Assembly: GCF_014230465.1 (NCBI RefSeq)
Contig: NZ_JAAXCY010000001.1
Location: forward strand, 124,001-188,000
Direction of reading: 5' to 3'
Length of the DNA: 64,000 bases
Source: Pseudomonas cremoris
GTDB lineage: Bacteria > Pseudomonadota > Gammaproteobacteria > Pseudomonadales > Pseudomonadaceae
The first letter of the stretch is position 1. Every line of letters starts with the position of its first letter. Position numbers and translations under genes: made by a program. Positions 20,330-31,503 of the stretch are shown in pieces. The notes under the pieces are model-generated. The model made no database searches, had not been told where the DNA came from, and was given only the letters and a program-made list of their open reading frames with translations.

Positions 20330-20962
20330 TCACATCCCGACACTGCTGTCGCGCACAGCCTGCATGAATGCGCGAATCTTGTTGTGATCCTTGATGCCCT
20401 TGCCCTGCTCTACCCCCCCGCTGACATCCACGGCATACGGACGAACCTGCTCGATCGCCGCCCCGACATTCGCGGGGTTGAGCCCCCCGGCCAGGATGAT
20501 CGGCTTGCTCAAGCCCTCGGGAATCAGCGACCAGTCGAACGCCTCACCGGTACCACCGGGCACGCCCTCGACATAGGTATCCAGCAGAATTCCGCGAGCG
20601 CCGGTGTAGGCAGCACAGGCAGCGGCGATGTCATCCCCGGCCTTTACGCGCAGCGCCTTGATGTACGGGCGTTGGTAGCTCTCACACTCATCAGGACTTT
20701 CGTCACCGTGAAACTGCAGCATGTCCAGCGGTACGGCATCCAGGGTTTCGTTGAGTTCGCAGCGGCTGGCGTTGACGAACAACCCCACGGTGGTCACAAA
20801 CGGCGGCAGTGCAGCGATGATCGCCCGTGCCTGCAACACGTTCACCGCCCGCGGACTCTTGGCATAAAACACAAAGCCAATCGCATCCGCCCCCGCCGCG
20901 ACTGCCGCCAGCGCGTCTTCTATGCGGGTAATCCCGCAAATCTTGCTGCGAACGGCTGGCAT
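20330..20962 (-). CDS. trpF: Phosphoribosylanthranilate isomerase
   Basis: This 210-residue TIM-barrel enzyme catalyses the Amadori rearrangement in tryptophan synthesis. Catalytic Cys8 lies in KICGIT, catalytic Asp in GILLDTY, and phosphate-binding ILAGGLNP and DVSGGVE near the end. It lies between truA and accD, away from the other trp genes, as is normal in Pseudomonas. Confidence 0.96.
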   Translation of the reverse strand: MPAVRSKICGITRIEDALAAVAAGADAIGFVFYAKSPRAVNVLQARAIIAALPPFVTTVGLFVNASRCELNETLDAVPLDMLQFHGDESPDECESYQRPYIKALRVKAGDDIAAACAAYTGARGILLDTYVEGVPGGTGEAFDWSLIPEGLSKPIILAGGLNPANVGAAIEQVRPYAVDVSGGVEQGKGIKDHNKIRAFMQAVRDSSVGM

Positions 20963-21026
20963 ATCGTGAAAACCTCAGGGTTTGGACCGAGAAAGTCCCG
21001 GATGGTAACAAAAGCTTTTCCGGGCG

Positions 21027-21851
21027 TCAGCCGCCAAGTTCGCTGAAACCTGTGAGGAAGTGTGGCCCGATGAAACGTTCCGGCAGCTCGAACTCGTCGC
21101 GGTACTCCACATCCACCAGATAGAGGCCGAATGGATGCGCCGTCACACCACCGGTACGACGAATGCGGCTTTCCAATACTTCCTTGGCCCACTCCACCGG
21201 GCGCTCGCCGGTGCCGATAGTCATCAATACCCCGGCAATGTTGCGCACCATATGGTGCAGGAACGCACCGGCGCGGATATCCAGCACAATCATCTTGCCG
21301 TGGCGGGTTACCCGCAGGTGGTGGACTTCCTTGATCGGCGACTTGGCCTGGCACTGGCCGGCGCGGAAGGCACTGAAATCATGCACACCCACCAGGTGCT
21401 GCGCAGCCTCGGCCATGCGCTCGGCGTCCAGCGGGCGGTGGTTCCAGGTGATTTCTTCGTTCAGGTGCGCCGGGCGAATCTGGTCGTTGTAGATCACATA
21501 GCGATAACGCCGGGCGATGGCCTTGAAGCGCGCATGAAAATGCGCAGGCATGACCTTGGCCCAGCTGACGCTGACATCATGCGGCAAATTGATATTAGCG
21601 CCCATCACCCACGCCTTCATCGTGCGTTCGGCCTGGGTATCGAAGTGCACCACCTGGCCGCACGCGTGCACACCGGCATCGGTACGCCCGGCGCACATCA
21701 GCGACACCGGAGAATCAGCGACCTTCGACAGCGCCTTCTCCAGGGTTTCCTGCACCGTCAGCACGCCGGATGCCTGGCGCTGCCAGCCGCGATAGCGCGA
21801 GCCTTTGTATTCCACGCCCAGGGCGATGCGGTAAAAGCCTGCGGCGGCCAT
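21027..21851 (-). CDS. truA: tRNA pseudouridine(38-40) synthase
   Basis: TruA converts uridines 38-40 of the tRNA anticodon arm to pseudouridine. The catalytic Asp sits in the AGRTDAGVHACGQVVHF motif, and FHARFKAIARRYRY is the conserved RNA-contact segment. I place the start at ATG 21851 (MAAAGFYRIALG; 274 aa). An in-frame TTG at 21908 would add 19 residues and lies just after a TATAAT-like box on the minus strand, so the true start is uncertain. Neither candidate has a strong ribosome binding site. Confidence 0.93.
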   Translation of the reverse strand: MAAAGFYRIALGVEYKGSRYRGWQRQASGVLTVQETLEKALSKVADSPVSLMCAGRTDAGVHACGQVVHFDTQAERTMKAWVMGANINLPHDVSVSWAKVMPAHFHARFKAIARRYRYVIYNDQIRPAHLNEEITWNHRPLDAERMAEAAQHLVGVHDFSAFRAGQCQAKSPIKEVHHLRVTRHGKMIVLDIRAGAFLHHMVRNIAGVLMTIGTGERPVEWAKEVLESRIRRTGGVTAHPFGLYLVDVEYRDEFELPERFIGPHFLTGFSELGG

Positions 21852-21971
21852 TTCGGCAGCCGCGTTATCTATATTTGCCAAGAACTGAGAGCCTGATGAG
21901 TTGCGCAAAGGCGGGCATTATAAAGGGGCGGAAGCGGGACGGGCGCTTTTGTTGTGGATTGACGCGATCCA

Positions 21972-22063
21972 AATGTGGGAGCGGGCTTGCTCGCGAATGC
22001 AGTGTGTCAATCACTCTATGCGTGCCTGATCCACCGCATTCGCGAGCAAGCCCGCTCCCACAC
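21972..22063. repeat. REPIN between truA and fimV
   Basis: Inverted GTGGGAGCGGGCTTGCTCGCGA arms around a 40-bp loop. It is the same family as the element at 17092-17185. Confidence 0.9.
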
Positions 22064-22096
22064 AAACCCACTCTCACATTAGATTTGCGTCGTCCG

Positions 22097-24652
22097 TTAG
22101 ATGCGGCCGAGCATTTCCTTGGCCTCGCCACGCTGGGACTCATCACCCTCGGTCAACACTTCGGACAAGATGTCCCGTGCGCCGTCCGCATCACCCATAT
22201 CGATATAGGCCTGGGCCAGGTCGAGCTTGGTGGCAACCTCATCGGTGCCCGACAGGAAATCAAATTCCGGCTCATCCCCGCCCAACGCCGCATCCTCAGC
22301 GGTAAAGGATGGCTCGATGGACGGATGCTCAAGGCTCTGGGACAGTCGATCCAGCTCAGCATTGACATCATCCAGTTCCGACGCGAAGGCGTCCGGCTGG
22401 GCGGCCACTTCCGGCTCGTCCGCCAGGGACAGGTCGAAATCTTCCGGCAGGTCGAAATCATCCAGCGCCGCAGGAGTCAGGGTCGGCGGCTCGACAGCGG
22501 ACACATCTTTCATCTGGTCTTCCAGACCCGAGAGAAAGTCATCGTCCGAACGCGTCGAGGCTGGCGCATCCAATTGCAGATCCAGGTCCAGGTCGAAGTC
22601 CGACAAGTCGTCCGGGCTGACCTTGGCTTCGGTCTGCTCCTGCAAAAGCGATTCAAACGTCTGCTGATCGTCTTTGACTTCAGCAGGCGATGCGGCTTCC
22701 AAGTCGTCCAGGCTGAGGTCGAAATCAGTGTCGAATGCCTCTGGCTCTGGCGCCGGGGCAGCCGGTTTGTCTTCCAACAGGTCCTTGACGTATTGAGCGT
22801 CCAACGCAGCAGCAGCAACCGCAGCGCTGACACCTGCCGCCAACACGGCCATGGCCGGGAAGCGCGACTTGAGCTGCTCGACCTGGGCGTGGTTGTTACC
22901 ATTGGCCACCAGTTGACGCTCCTGGGTGACAAAACCGTCCTTGTCGCCCTGCAGGCCGTAGACCTCCATCAGCTTCAAACGCAGATCGCTACGCTTGGGC
23001 TCATGCTTGATCGCCTGCTCCAGCACGTCAGCCGCCTGGTTCAGATGGCCACGGTCGATATGGGACTGGGCTTGTGCCAGCGCATCGCTAGAGTTTTGCG
23101 GCGCGACAGCAACTGCCAGCGGCGCCAGCACGGAAGCAACGGTTGGCACCACGACGGCCGGCTCAACCACTGGCGCAGGCGCCGGAGCAGCCGCCAGCTT
23201 CACGGTCGGCGGTGGCACTTCGAGCCCCTCAAAGCTGTCCGGCGGCAGGTCGTGATCGATATTCGAGGCAAACTCCGGCTCTTCAGCCAGGGCCCGCGCC
23301 ATGCGCAGGTGTTTTTCCTCTTCGCGGCGGGCATTGCGATGACGCGCCCACAACAGCAGGAGCAACAGCACCAGCAGGCCGGCGGCACCGCCAACCACAC
23401 CGAGGATGATCGGGTTGGTCAGCAGGTCGTTGAATTTACCTTCCGGGGTAGCAGAGGGTGCCGCTTCAGGCTTGACCGGTTCGACAGCAGGCGCGGCAGG
23501 TGCCGCGGTGGCTGTGGCAGCAGGCGTCGACGCAGGATCACCGGCCAACTGAGCCGGCATTGCGGCCGCAGGCGCCCCGCTGGTGTCGCCTTTTTCAGCC
23601 TGCAAACGGGCGAGTTGATCGTTTTTCAGTTGAATCAGCTTTTGCAGCTTGTCCAACTGACTTTGCAAATCTGCCGCGCGACTTTTCAATTCTTCATTGT
23701 CGCGACGGGTGGTGTCGAGTTGCTCTTGGGTCATCGCCAGCTTGTCGTTCAAGGAGGAGCTGTCCCCTGCCTTGCCTTTGGCACCCTTCTTCGCCGCTTC
23801 AGCAGAGACGAGGCTCAAGTTGTCCTTAGCGCTGGTGCTCGACGGCGCATTGCCAGGCTGGGTGCGCTTGGTTGCGTCCAATTGCTGCTTGCCCGCCGCC
23901 TGGTTAGTGGCCGAGCGACGACCTTGACGCCAAGCAGCGTTTTGCGCGGTCACTTCGGCAATCGCCTGGGACTGCGGCAAGCTGGTCGCTTGCACGCGAT
24001 CCGGAAGGCGCAGTACCTGGCCGGTCTTCAGGCGGTTGATGTTGCCATCGATAAACGCGTCTGGGTTCAGCGCCTGGATGGCCAGCATGGTCTGCTGGAC
24101 CGACGCGCCATTGCGGTTCTTCTCGGCAATCTCCCATAAGGTATCGTGAGACGTGGTGGTGTGCTGGGCAGCCTTGCTGGCGGCAGGCGCGGTGTTTGCC
24201 GGCGCGCTCAAGCGAGGCGCGGGCGCAGCGGCGGTCGGTGCCGCCTGTTCGAATTTGGCCGGATCGAGCAGCACGCTGTAGTCGCGCATCAAGCGGCCGT
24301 TGGGCCACTGCACCTGCAACAAGAAGCGTACGTAGGAGTCCGGCAGCGGCTTGCTGGAAGTGACGCGCACCACACTGCGACCACTCGGGTTGATCACCGG
24401 GGTAAACGTCAGGTCATTCAGAAACGCCTGACGATCAACGCCGGCGTCCACAAACGCCTGGGACGACGCCAGGCTCGGTGTGATCTCGGAAGCCGTGAGG
24501 CCACCCACATCGAGCAATTCGATTTCCACCGACAAAGGCTGGTTCAACTTCGACTTGAGGGTCATTTCCCCCAGCTGCAGCGCCTGCGCCATACCGGAGG
24601 ACAGCGCCGAGGCGGCCGCTATTGCTAACACCAGTTTGCGAACTTGAACCAT
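22097..24652 (-). CDS. fimV: FimV/HubP polar pilus assembly protein
   Basis: This 851-residue polar landmark protein is needed for type IV pilus function and twitching. The order is a signal peptide (residues 1-24), an N-terminal FimV domain (QLGEMTLKSKLNQPLSVEIELL), a LysM peptidoglycan-binding domain (about 150-205), a coiled coil (EQLDTTRRDNEELKSRAADLQ), one TM (PIILGVVGGAAGLLVLLLLLL), an acidic cytoplasmic region with TPR-like repeats and the C-terminal FimV domain (LAQAYIDMGDADGARDILSE). The start MVQVRKLVLAI at 24652 gives a proper signal peptide. Confidence 0.95.
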   Translation of the reverse strand: MVQVRKLVLAIAAASALSSGMAQALQLGEMTLKSKLNQPLSVEIELLDVGGLTASEITPSLASSQAFVDAGVDRQAFLNDLTFTPVINPSGRSVVRVTSSKPLPDSYVRFLLQVQWPNGRLMRDYSVLLDPAKFEQAAPTAAAPAPRLSAPANTAPAASKAAQHTTTSHDTLWEIAEKNRNGASVQQTMLAIQALNPDAFIDGNINRLKTGQVLRLPDRVQATSLPQSQAIAEVTAQNAAWRQGRRSATNQAAGKQQLDATKRTQPGNAPSSTSAKDNLSLVSAEAAKKGAKGKAGDSSSLNDKLAMTQEQLDTTRRDNEELKSRAADLQSQLDKLQKLIQLKNDQLARLQAEKGDTSGAPAAAMPAQLAGDPASTPAATATAAPAAPAVEPVKPEAAPSATPEGKFNDLLTNPIILGVVGGAAGLLVLLLLLLWARHRNARREEEKHLRMARALAEEPEFASNIDHDLPPDSFEGLEVPPPTVKLAAAPAPAPVVEPAVVVPTVASVLAPLAVAVAPQNSSDALAQAQSHIDRGHLNQAADVLEQAIKHEPKRSDLRLKLMEVYGLQGDKDGFVTQERQLVANGNNHAQVEQLKSRFPAMAVLAAGVSAAVAAAALDAQYVKDLLEDKPAAPAPEPEAFDTDFDLSLDDLEAASPAEVKDDQQTFESLLQEQTEAKVSPDDLSDFDLDLDLQLDAPASTRSDDDFLSGLEDQMKDVSAVEPPTLTPAALDDFDLPEDFDLSLADEPEVAAQPDAFASELDDVNAELDRLSQSLEHPSIEPSFTAEDAALGGDEPEFDFLSGTDEVATKLDLAQAYIDMGDADGARDILSEVLTEGDESQRGEAKEMLGRI

Positions 24653-24814
24653 AGCCTCATCCTTTGTTTGAACACTCCCCGGCCTGCGAGAAGGTTGGTA
24701 ACCGCTGCCATAAGGCATGGCGAGCCGATAGGTCACCGACGCGCTTCTATTCCTGCTTGGGGCCAAGCATAGCGCCTGGTTAGAATCAATCTACAAATTG
24801 CCGCCAAGTATCTT

Positions 24815-25825
24815 TTACACAAGGTCTTTTATCAACAACTGCGCCAGCTGTACGGCGTTAAGGGCAGCCCCTTTGCGTACGTTATCTGACGTCAGCCACA
24901 GATTTAGTTCCGCCAGGTCGTCCACGCCTGCACGAACCCGTCCTACATACACAACGTCCTGACCCACCGCATCACCAACCGCAGTCGGGTAATCGCCCTC
25001 TTCGACCAGCTCTATACCTGGCGCCGCATCGAGAACGCGATTCACCGCGGCGAGGTCGACCGGTGCGCCCAATTGCAGCGACACAGTCAGGCTATCGCCA
25101 AAAAACACCGGGGCTTGAACGCAGGTTGCGGAAATCTTTAGCAAAGGAGTTTCCAGTACGGCACGCAGCTCATGTACGAGACGTTTCTCCAGGGCCGTAT
25201 GACCTTGTGAATCTGGCGTGCCGACTTGCGCCAACAGGTTGAAGGCAACCTGACGATCAAAGAACTGAGGCTCCATCGGGCGCACGTTCAACAGCTCAGC
25301 CGTTTGCCGAGCCAACTCGCTGACCGCTTCACGGCCCAAGGCCGACATTGCAAGGTTGGCGGTGACGCTCACACGCTGGATGTCCAGCAAACCACGCAAC
25401 GGCGCCAGCACTACCGCAAGGTTGGTGGCGGATGGGCTTGGGCTGCTGAGCTGGAAAGGCTTTTTCAGGCGCCTCAGGACGTGAGCATTAGCCTCCGGGA
25501 CAACCTGAGGCGCTTGATCTGCCGGCAACGCGCCCGACAAGTCGATCACCGCGCAACCGGCTGTCGTAGCGCGCGGGGCAAAACTGAGGGTCACTGCCGG
25601 CCCCGCAGCAAAAAACGCTAGCTGCACCTTTTTGAAATCAAACTCGTCAACTTCCTTGACCCGCACGTTCTTGCCGCGAAACGGTACCGATGCGCCGGCA
25701 GAGTTGCTGCCCGCCAACAAATGCAGGGTGCCCACCGGGAAGTCCAGCTCTTCGAGAATCTGCACCAGGGTTTCACCAACGGTGCCGGTGGCGCCGATCA
25801 CGGCGATTTCAAAGGTCTGGGTCAT
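24815..25825 (-). CDS. Aspartate-semialdehyde dehydrogenase paralogue (USG-1 type), lacking the catalytic Cys
   Basis: This 336-residue member of the ASADH fold family has the NADP motif IGATGTVGETLVQIL near the N-terminus. Where true ASADHs of this branch have the nucleophilic cysteine (N-C-S-T pattern), this protein reads SPSPSATN, placing Ser at about 132. It therefore resembles the USG-1 group, whose function is unclear, and is unlikely to catalyse the classical reaction. It lies downstream of the genuine asd, as in P. aeruginosa (PA3116-PA3117). Confidence 0.85.
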   Translation of the reverse strand: MTQTFEIAVIGATGTVGETLVQILEELDFPVGTLHLLAGSNSAGASVPFRGKNVRVKEVDEFDFKKVQLAFFAAGPAVTLSFAPRATTAGCAVIDLSGALPADQAPQVVPEANAHVLRRLKKPFQLSSPSPSATNLAVVLAPLRGLLDIQRVSVTANLAMSALGREAVSELARQTAELLNVRPMEPQFFDRQVAFNLLAQVGTPDSQGHTALEKRLVHELRAVLETPLLKISATCVQAPVFFGDSLTVSLQLGAPVDLAAVNRVLDAAPGIELVEEGDYPTAVGDAVGQDVVYVGRVRAGVDDLAELNLWLTSDNVRKGAALNAVQLAQLLIKDLV

Positions 25826-25915
25826 GGGGGCTGCCTCGGGCATTGCGGGGGGAGCGGCACTTTACCGGGTGCTTGGGGGGGAGGCAATTGGCCCTGCTTT
25901 TGCGGTGGGGCTGAT

Positions 25916-26010
25916 GGCCTCTTCGCGAGCAAGCCCGCTCCCACATTTGATTGCATTTCAACTGAGGGAACACGGTCGAATGTGGGAGCAGGCTTGCTCG
26001 CGAAGAGGCC
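25916..26010. repeat. REPIN between the asd paralogue and asd
   Basis: Outer arms GGCCTCTTCGCGAGCAAGC and their complement enclose two REP elements. One arm has GCGGG changed to GCAGG. Confidence 0.88.
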
Positions 26011-26020
26011 CGAAAAAACA

Positions 26021-26056
26021 ACAAAAAACCCGCGCCTGTCACCAGGGCGCGGGTTT
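26021..26056 (-). terminator. Rho-independent terminator after asd
   Basis: On the minus strand, the AACCCGCGCC / GGCGCGGGTT stem is followed by a long T-run, starting 20 bp past the asd stop. Confidence 0.88.
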
Positions 26057-26075
26057 CTCTTACTGCCTCAAGCGA

Positions 26076-27188
26076 TCAACGCTCCAGCAGAATCCGCAGC
26101 ATGCGACGCAGCGGCTCGGCCGCGCCCCACAGCAGTTGGTCGCCAACAGTGAATGCACCTAGGAACTGGCTGCCCATATTCAGCTTGCGCAGACGGCCAA
26201 CCGGTACATTCAGGGTACCGGTAACCTTGGTCGGGCTCAGCTCCTGCATGCTGATATCGCGGTTGTTCGGCACCAGCTTGACCCATGGGTTGTGCTGGCT
26301 GATCAGCCCTTCGATGTCGGCGATCGGCACGTCTTTGTTCAGCTTGATGGTCAGCGCCTGGCTGTGGCAGCGCATGGCGCCGATACGTACGCAGATGCCG
26401 TCCACCGGGATCGGGCTCTTGAAGCGACCGAGGATCTTGTTGGTCTCAGCCTGGGCCTTCCACTCTTCGCGGCTCTGGCCGTTCGGCAGTTCTTTGTCGA
26501 TCCATGGGATCAGGCTACCGGCCAACGGCACGCCGAAGTTCTCGGTCGGGTAGGCATCGCTGCGCATGGCTTCGGCCACACGACGGTCAATGTCGAGAAT
26601 CGCGCTGGCAGGGTCGGCCAGTTGATCGGCAACGGCTGCGTGGGTAGCGCCCATCTGCTTGATCAGCTCACGCATGTTCTGCGCGCCGGCACCGGAGGCC
26701 GCCTGATAGGTCATGGCGCTCATCCACTCCACCAGGCCGGCTTCGAACAAGCCGCCCAGGCCCATCAGCATCAGGCTGACGGTGCAGTTGCCGCCGACGT
26801 AGTTCTTGGTACCGGCATCCAATTGCTGGTCGATGACCTTGCGGTTCACCGGGTCCAGGATGATCACGGCGTCGTCCTGCATGCGCAGGCTCGATGCCGC
26901 GTCGATCCAGTAACCCTGCCAGCCCGCTTCACGCAGCTTGGGGAAGACTTCACTGGTGTAGTCGCCGCCCTGGCAGGTCAAAATCACGTCGAGGGTTTTC
27001 AGCTCTTCAATGTTGTAGGCGTCCTTGAGCGGGGCGATATCCTTGCCCACGGACGGCCCTTGGCCACCAACGTTCGAAGTGGTGAAAAACACCGGCTCAA
27101 TAAGATCGAAATCCTGCTCTTCCAGCATCCGCTGCATGAGCACGGAACCGACCATACCGCGCCAACCGATCAGACCTACACGTTTCAT
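26076..27188 (-). CDS. asd: Aspartate-semialdehyde dehydrogenase
   Basis: This 370-residue enzyme reduces aspartyl phosphate to aspartate semialdehyde for lysine, diaminopimelate, threonine and methionine synthesis. The N-terminal [20 protein letters not shown] binds NADP, the catalytic Cys is in [10 protein letters not shown] and the substrate-binding HCQ-like motif is RCHSQALT. It sits 64 bp downstream of leuB and ends at a strong terminator. Confidence 0.98.
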   Translation of the reverse strand: MKRVGLIGWRGMVGSVLMQRMLEEQDFDLIEPVFFTTSNVGGQGPSVGKDIAPLKDAYNIEELKTLDVILTCQGGDYTSEVFPKLREAGWQGYWIDAASSLRMQDDAVIILDPVNRKVIDQQLDAGTKNYVGGNCTVSLMLMGLGGLFEAGLVEWMSAMTYQAASGAGAQNMRELIKQMGATHAAVADQLADPASAILDIDRRVAEAMRSDAYPTENFGVPLAGSLIPWIDKELPNGQSREEWKAQAETNKILGRFKSPIPVDGICVRIGAMRCHSQALTIKLNKDVPIADIEGLISQHNPWVKLVPNNRDISMQELSPTKVTGTLNVPVGRLRKLNMGSQFLGAFTVGDQLLWGAAEPLRRMLRILLER

Positions 27189-27252
27189 CGCAACTACACC
27201 TTGTTAAAAAGTGGGCCGCCTTGCAGCAACAACTGCAAGCGGGCCCGAGAGA

Positions 27253-28335
<1,083 letters not shown>

Positions 28336-28388
28336 GCGTTCCTCATTTCATCAAGCGACCTGCCCGCAGGCAGGTCGGGAAAAATTAA

Positions 28389-29153
28389 TCAGCGTTCGGC
28401 GAAGACCACCAGCACGTCGGTGCTGAAGGTGCCGTCGGCTTGAATTTCGTAATAGTCGCGTACTTCCTGGCCCATCGCCTTTTGCAGCTCAAGGATTGCG
28501 GCGCGCAGAACCTCTGGCGTGCGCATGCGCTCGACCCACGAGGTGTATTCCAGGCGCAGGCGTTGGCGGCTGCTGGTGCGCACATGCAACCCGGACTCGC
28601 TGAGCTGCTGCATCCATTCGGCGGCGGAGTAATCGCGCACGTGGCTGGTATCGCGCAGCACTTCGACGGTTTGCAGGTAAGTGTCCAACAGCGGGCTGCC
28701 CGGTGACAAGACGTCGACGAAGGCCGCCACACCACCCGGTTTGAGCACGCGGCGCACTTCGCGCAAGGCCACGCCGAGGTCGCTCCAGTGGTGGGCCGAG
28801 TAGCGGCTGAACACGAAGTCGAACTCGCCATCGGCGAACGGCAGGCGTTCGGCAGCGCCGTGCTCGGTACGGATGTTGTCCAGGCCACGATCTTTTGCAG
28901 CGGCGGCGACTACGTCGAGCATTTGTTGGGACAGGTCGTAGGCCACCACTTCTTTAACCAGTGGCGCGACATGAAAGCTCACATGACCGGCGCCGCAACC
29001 CAAATCCAGCAGTCGCGCACCGCCCTGCCCGGCCAGCTCGGCCTGGAGCAGCGCGAATTCGGTGCCTTGGGCGTGCACGGCACTGCTCAGGTAGGCCGAG
29101 GCTTGCTCGCCGAATTGTTTTTGCACAACTTGGGTGTGGGCGGTGTTAGTCAT
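28389..29153 (-). CDS. Class I SAM-dependent methyltransferase
   Basis: This 254-residue methyltransferase has motif I LLDLGCGAGHVS (about 48-59), an acidic ribose-binding position in VVAYDLS and the post-I segment FVFSRYSAHHW, similar to UbiE/Coq5-type and other small-molecule enzymes. It lies between leuD and leuB, a position conserved in Pseudomonas (PA3119), but no leucine-pathway methylation is known, so the substrate is open. I chose the start at 29153 because the in-frame upstream extension consists of translated REP sequence. Confidence 0.9.
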   Translation of the reverse strand: MTNTAHTQVVQKQFGEQASAYLSSAVHAQGTEFALLQAELAGQGGARLLDLGCGAGHVSFHVAPLVKEVVAYDLSQQMLDVVAAAAKDRGLDNIRTEHGAAERLPFADGEFDFVFSRYSAHHWSDLGVALREVRRVLKPGGVAAFVDVLSPGSPLLDTYLQTVEVLRDTSHVRDYSAAEWMQQLSESGLHVRTSSRQRLRLEYTSWVERMRTPEVLRAAILELQKAMGQEVRDYYEIQADGTFSTDVLVVFAER

Positions 29154-29191
29154 GGTGATTTTCCTTGGGACTTGTGTTGTTTGTGCTGCCG

Positions 29192-29267
29192 CCTTCGCGA
29201 GCAAGCCCGCTCCCACATTTTGAATTGCGAATACTTTCAAATGTGGGAGCGGGCTTGCTCGCGAAGG
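29192..29267. repeat. REPIN upstream of the methyltransferase gene
   Basis: Two inverted REP elements with arms CCTTCGCGAGCAAGCCCGC, between leuD and the methyltransferase. Confidence 0.88.
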
Positions 29268-29289
29268 GGCCAGTCCTGCTCACATCAAA

Positions 29290-29934
29290 TCAGGCATCGC
29301 GAAATAACCAAGGCTGGCTAGCCCGGTGCTTAGCCTCAAACGCCGCAATCGCATCGCCGTCCTGCAAGGTCAGGCCAATGTCGTCCAGGCCATTGATCAG
29401 GCAGTGCTTACGGAAAGCATCCACTTCAAAGTGATACACCTTGCCATCCGGACGGGTCACGGTTTGCGCGGCCAGGTCGACGGTCAACTGGTAGCCTTCT
29501 TCGGCTTCCACTTGCTTGAACAACTCATCCACTTCTTCATCGGTCAAGATGATCGGCAACAAACCGTTCTTGAAGCTGTTGTTGAAGAAGATGTCGGCAT
29601 AGCTCGGCGCGATGATGCTGCGAAAGCCATATTCTTCCAGGGCCCACGGCGCGTGCTCACGGCTAGAGCCGCAACCGAAGTTTTCCCGCGCCAGCAACAC
29701 GCTGGCGCCTTGGTAACGCTCGGCGTTGAGCACGAAGTCCTTGTTCAGCGGGCGCTTGGAGTTGTCCTGGTAGGCGTAGCCCACGTCCAGGTAGCGCCAC
29801 TCGTCGAACAGGTTCGGGCCGAAACCGGTACGCTTGATCGACTTCAAGAACTGCTTGGGGATGATCTGGTCGGTGTCCACGTTGGCACGGTCCAACGGCG
29901 CGACTAAACCTGTGTGTTGTGTAAAAGCACGCAT
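29290..29934 (-). CDS. leuD: 3-Isopropylmalate dehydratase small subunit
   Basis: This 214-residue swivel-domain subunit works with LeuC. The family segments [12 protein letters not shown] and the [14 protein letters not shown] loop are present. It follows leuC by 10 bp, so the two are cotranscribed. Confidence 0.98.
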   Translation of the reverse strand: MRAFTQHTGLVAPLDRANVDTDQIIPKQFLKSIKRTGFGPNLFDEWRYLDVGYAYQDNSKRPLNKDFVLNAERYQGASVLLARENFGCGSSREHAPWALEEYGFRSIIAPSYADIFFNNSFKNGLLPIILTDEEVDELFKQVEAEEGYQLTVDLAAQTVTRPDGKVYHFEVDAFRKHCLINGLDDIGLTLQDGDAIAAFEAKHRASQPWLFRDA

Positions 29935-29944
29935 CGGGTATTCC

Positions 29945-31363
29945 TCAGATCAATTCGCGAACGTCGATGAAACGACCGTTGACGGCAGCCGCAGCAGCCA
30001 TGGCCGGGCTGACCAGGTGGGTACGCCCGCCGGCGCCCTGACGCCCTTCGAAGTTACGGTTGGAGGTGGACGCGCAATGCTCGCCCGACTCCAAACGGTC
30101 CGGGTTCATCGCCAGGCACATGGAGCAACCCGGCTCACGCCATTCAAAACCGGCTTCGAGGAAGATCTTGTCCAGGCCTTCGGCTTCGGCCTGCGCTTTA
30201 ACCAGGCCCGAACCCGGCACCACGATGGCTTGCTTGATGGTCGAGGCTACCTTGCGGCCCTTGGCGATCACTGCCGCCGCACGCAGGTCTTCGATCCGCG
30301 AGTTGGTGCAGGAACCGATGAACACGCGGTCCAGCTGGATATCGGTAATCGCCTGGTTGGCCTGCAAGCCCATGTACTTCAAGGCACGCTCAATGGAGCC
30401 GCGCTTGACCAGGTCGGCTTCCTTGGCCGGGTCCGGTACATTCTGGTCAACTGCCAACACCATTTCTGGCGAAGTGCCCCAGCTGACTTGCGGCTTGATC
30501 TGGGCAGCGTCCAGTTCAACCACGGTGTCGAACACCGCGTCGGCGTCGGAGACCAAGTCTTTCCAGGCTTCGACCGCTGCGTCCCAGTCTGCGCCCGTCG
30601 GTGCAAATGGACGGCCCTTGACGTATTCAACCGTCTTTTCATCCGCCGCCACCATGCCCACGCGGGCACCGGCCTCGATGGACATGTTGCAGATGGTCAT
30701 GCGGCCTTCGATGGACAGGTCGCGGATCGCGCTGCCAGCAAATTCGATGGCGTGGCCGTTACCGCCAGCGGTACCAATCTTGCCGATCACGGCGAGGACG
30801 ATGTCCTTGGCGGTCACGCCAAACGGCAACGTGCCTTCAACGGACACCAGCATGTTCTTCATTTTCTTGGCGACCAGGCACTGGGTGGCGAACACATGTT
30901 CCACCTCGGACGTGCCGATGCCATGGGCCAAGGCGCCAAAAGCACCGTGGGTGGAGGTGTGGGAGTCACCGCAGACCACGGTCATGCCCGGCAAGGTCGC
31001 GCCTTGCTCCGGGCCGATCACGTGGACGATACCCTGGCGCACGTCGTTCATCTTGAATTCGGTGATGCCGTATTCGTCGCAATAGTCGTCGAGGGTTTGC
31101 ACCTGTAAACGCGAGACCGTGTCGACGATGGCGTCAATGCCGCCCTTGCGCTCAGGGGTGGTCGGCACGTTGTGGTCCGGCGTGGCGATGATGGAGTCGA
31201 CGCGCCAAGGCTTGCGCCCGGCCAGCCGCAGGCCTTCGAACGCTTGGGGCGAGGTCACTTCATGGATGATGTGACGGTCGATATAGATCAGCGACGAGCC
31301 ATCGTCGCGCCGTTTCACTTCATGGGAATCCCAAAGCTTGTCGTAAAGCGTTTTGCCGGCCAT
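29945..31363 (-). CDS. leuC: 3-Isopropylmalate dehydratase large subunit
   Basis: This 472-residue aconitase-family subunit isomerises 2- to 3-isopropylmalate using a 4Fe-4S cluster. Cysteine ligands lie in FIGSCTNSR and [11 protein letters not shown]. The start [11 protein letters not shown] at 31363 is the conserved one. It is divergent from the LysR gene at 31504, and the roughly 140-bp AT-rich gap should carry both promoters and the LysR operator. Confidence 0.98.
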   Translation of the reverse strand: MAGKTLYDKLWDSHEVKRRDDGSSLIYIDRHIIHEVTSPQAFEGLRLAGRKPWRVDSIIATPDHNVPTTPERKGGIDAIVDTVSRLQVQTLDDYCDEYGITEFKMNDVRQGIVHVIGPEQGATLPGMTVVCGDSHTSTHGAFGALAHGIGTSEVEHVFATQCLVAKKMKNMLVSVEGTLPFGVTAKDIVLAVIGKIGTAGGNGHAIEFAGSAIRDLSIEGRMTICNMSIEAGARVGMVAADEKTVEYVKGRPFAPTGADWDAAVEAWKDLVSDADAVFDTVVELDAAQIKPQVSWGTSPEMVLAVDQNVPDPAKEADLVKRGSIERALKYMGLQANQAITDIQLDRVFIGSCTNSRIEDLRAAAVIAKGRKVASTIKQAIVVPGSGLVKAQAEAEGLDKIFLEAGFEWREPGCSMCLAMNPDRLESGEHCASTSNRNFEGRQGAGGRTHLVSPAMAAAAAVNGRFIDVRELI

Positions 31364-31503
31364 CAGTCGGTCCTCATCAGCGGTCTTTCTATGCCCCGGG
31401 CATTTCAATAACCCTTTGGCTTGTGAGGCTGATGGTATGGCGCTACATTAAATAACTCAAATTCATATTTTTTATGCTTTGGATTACCAACTGGAATACC
31501 ACA

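Noticed and set aside
28355..28378. Hairpin between the methyltransferase gene and leuB as a terminator
   Set aside because: On the transcribed minus strand no T-run follows the stem, so I record it only as a possible processing or attenuation structure.
29154..29240. N-terminal extension of the methyltransferase containing NVGAGLLAK
   Set aside because: It is translated REP sequence; the same peptide appears in extensions at gltX and elsewhere. The internal ATG at 29153 fits the family.
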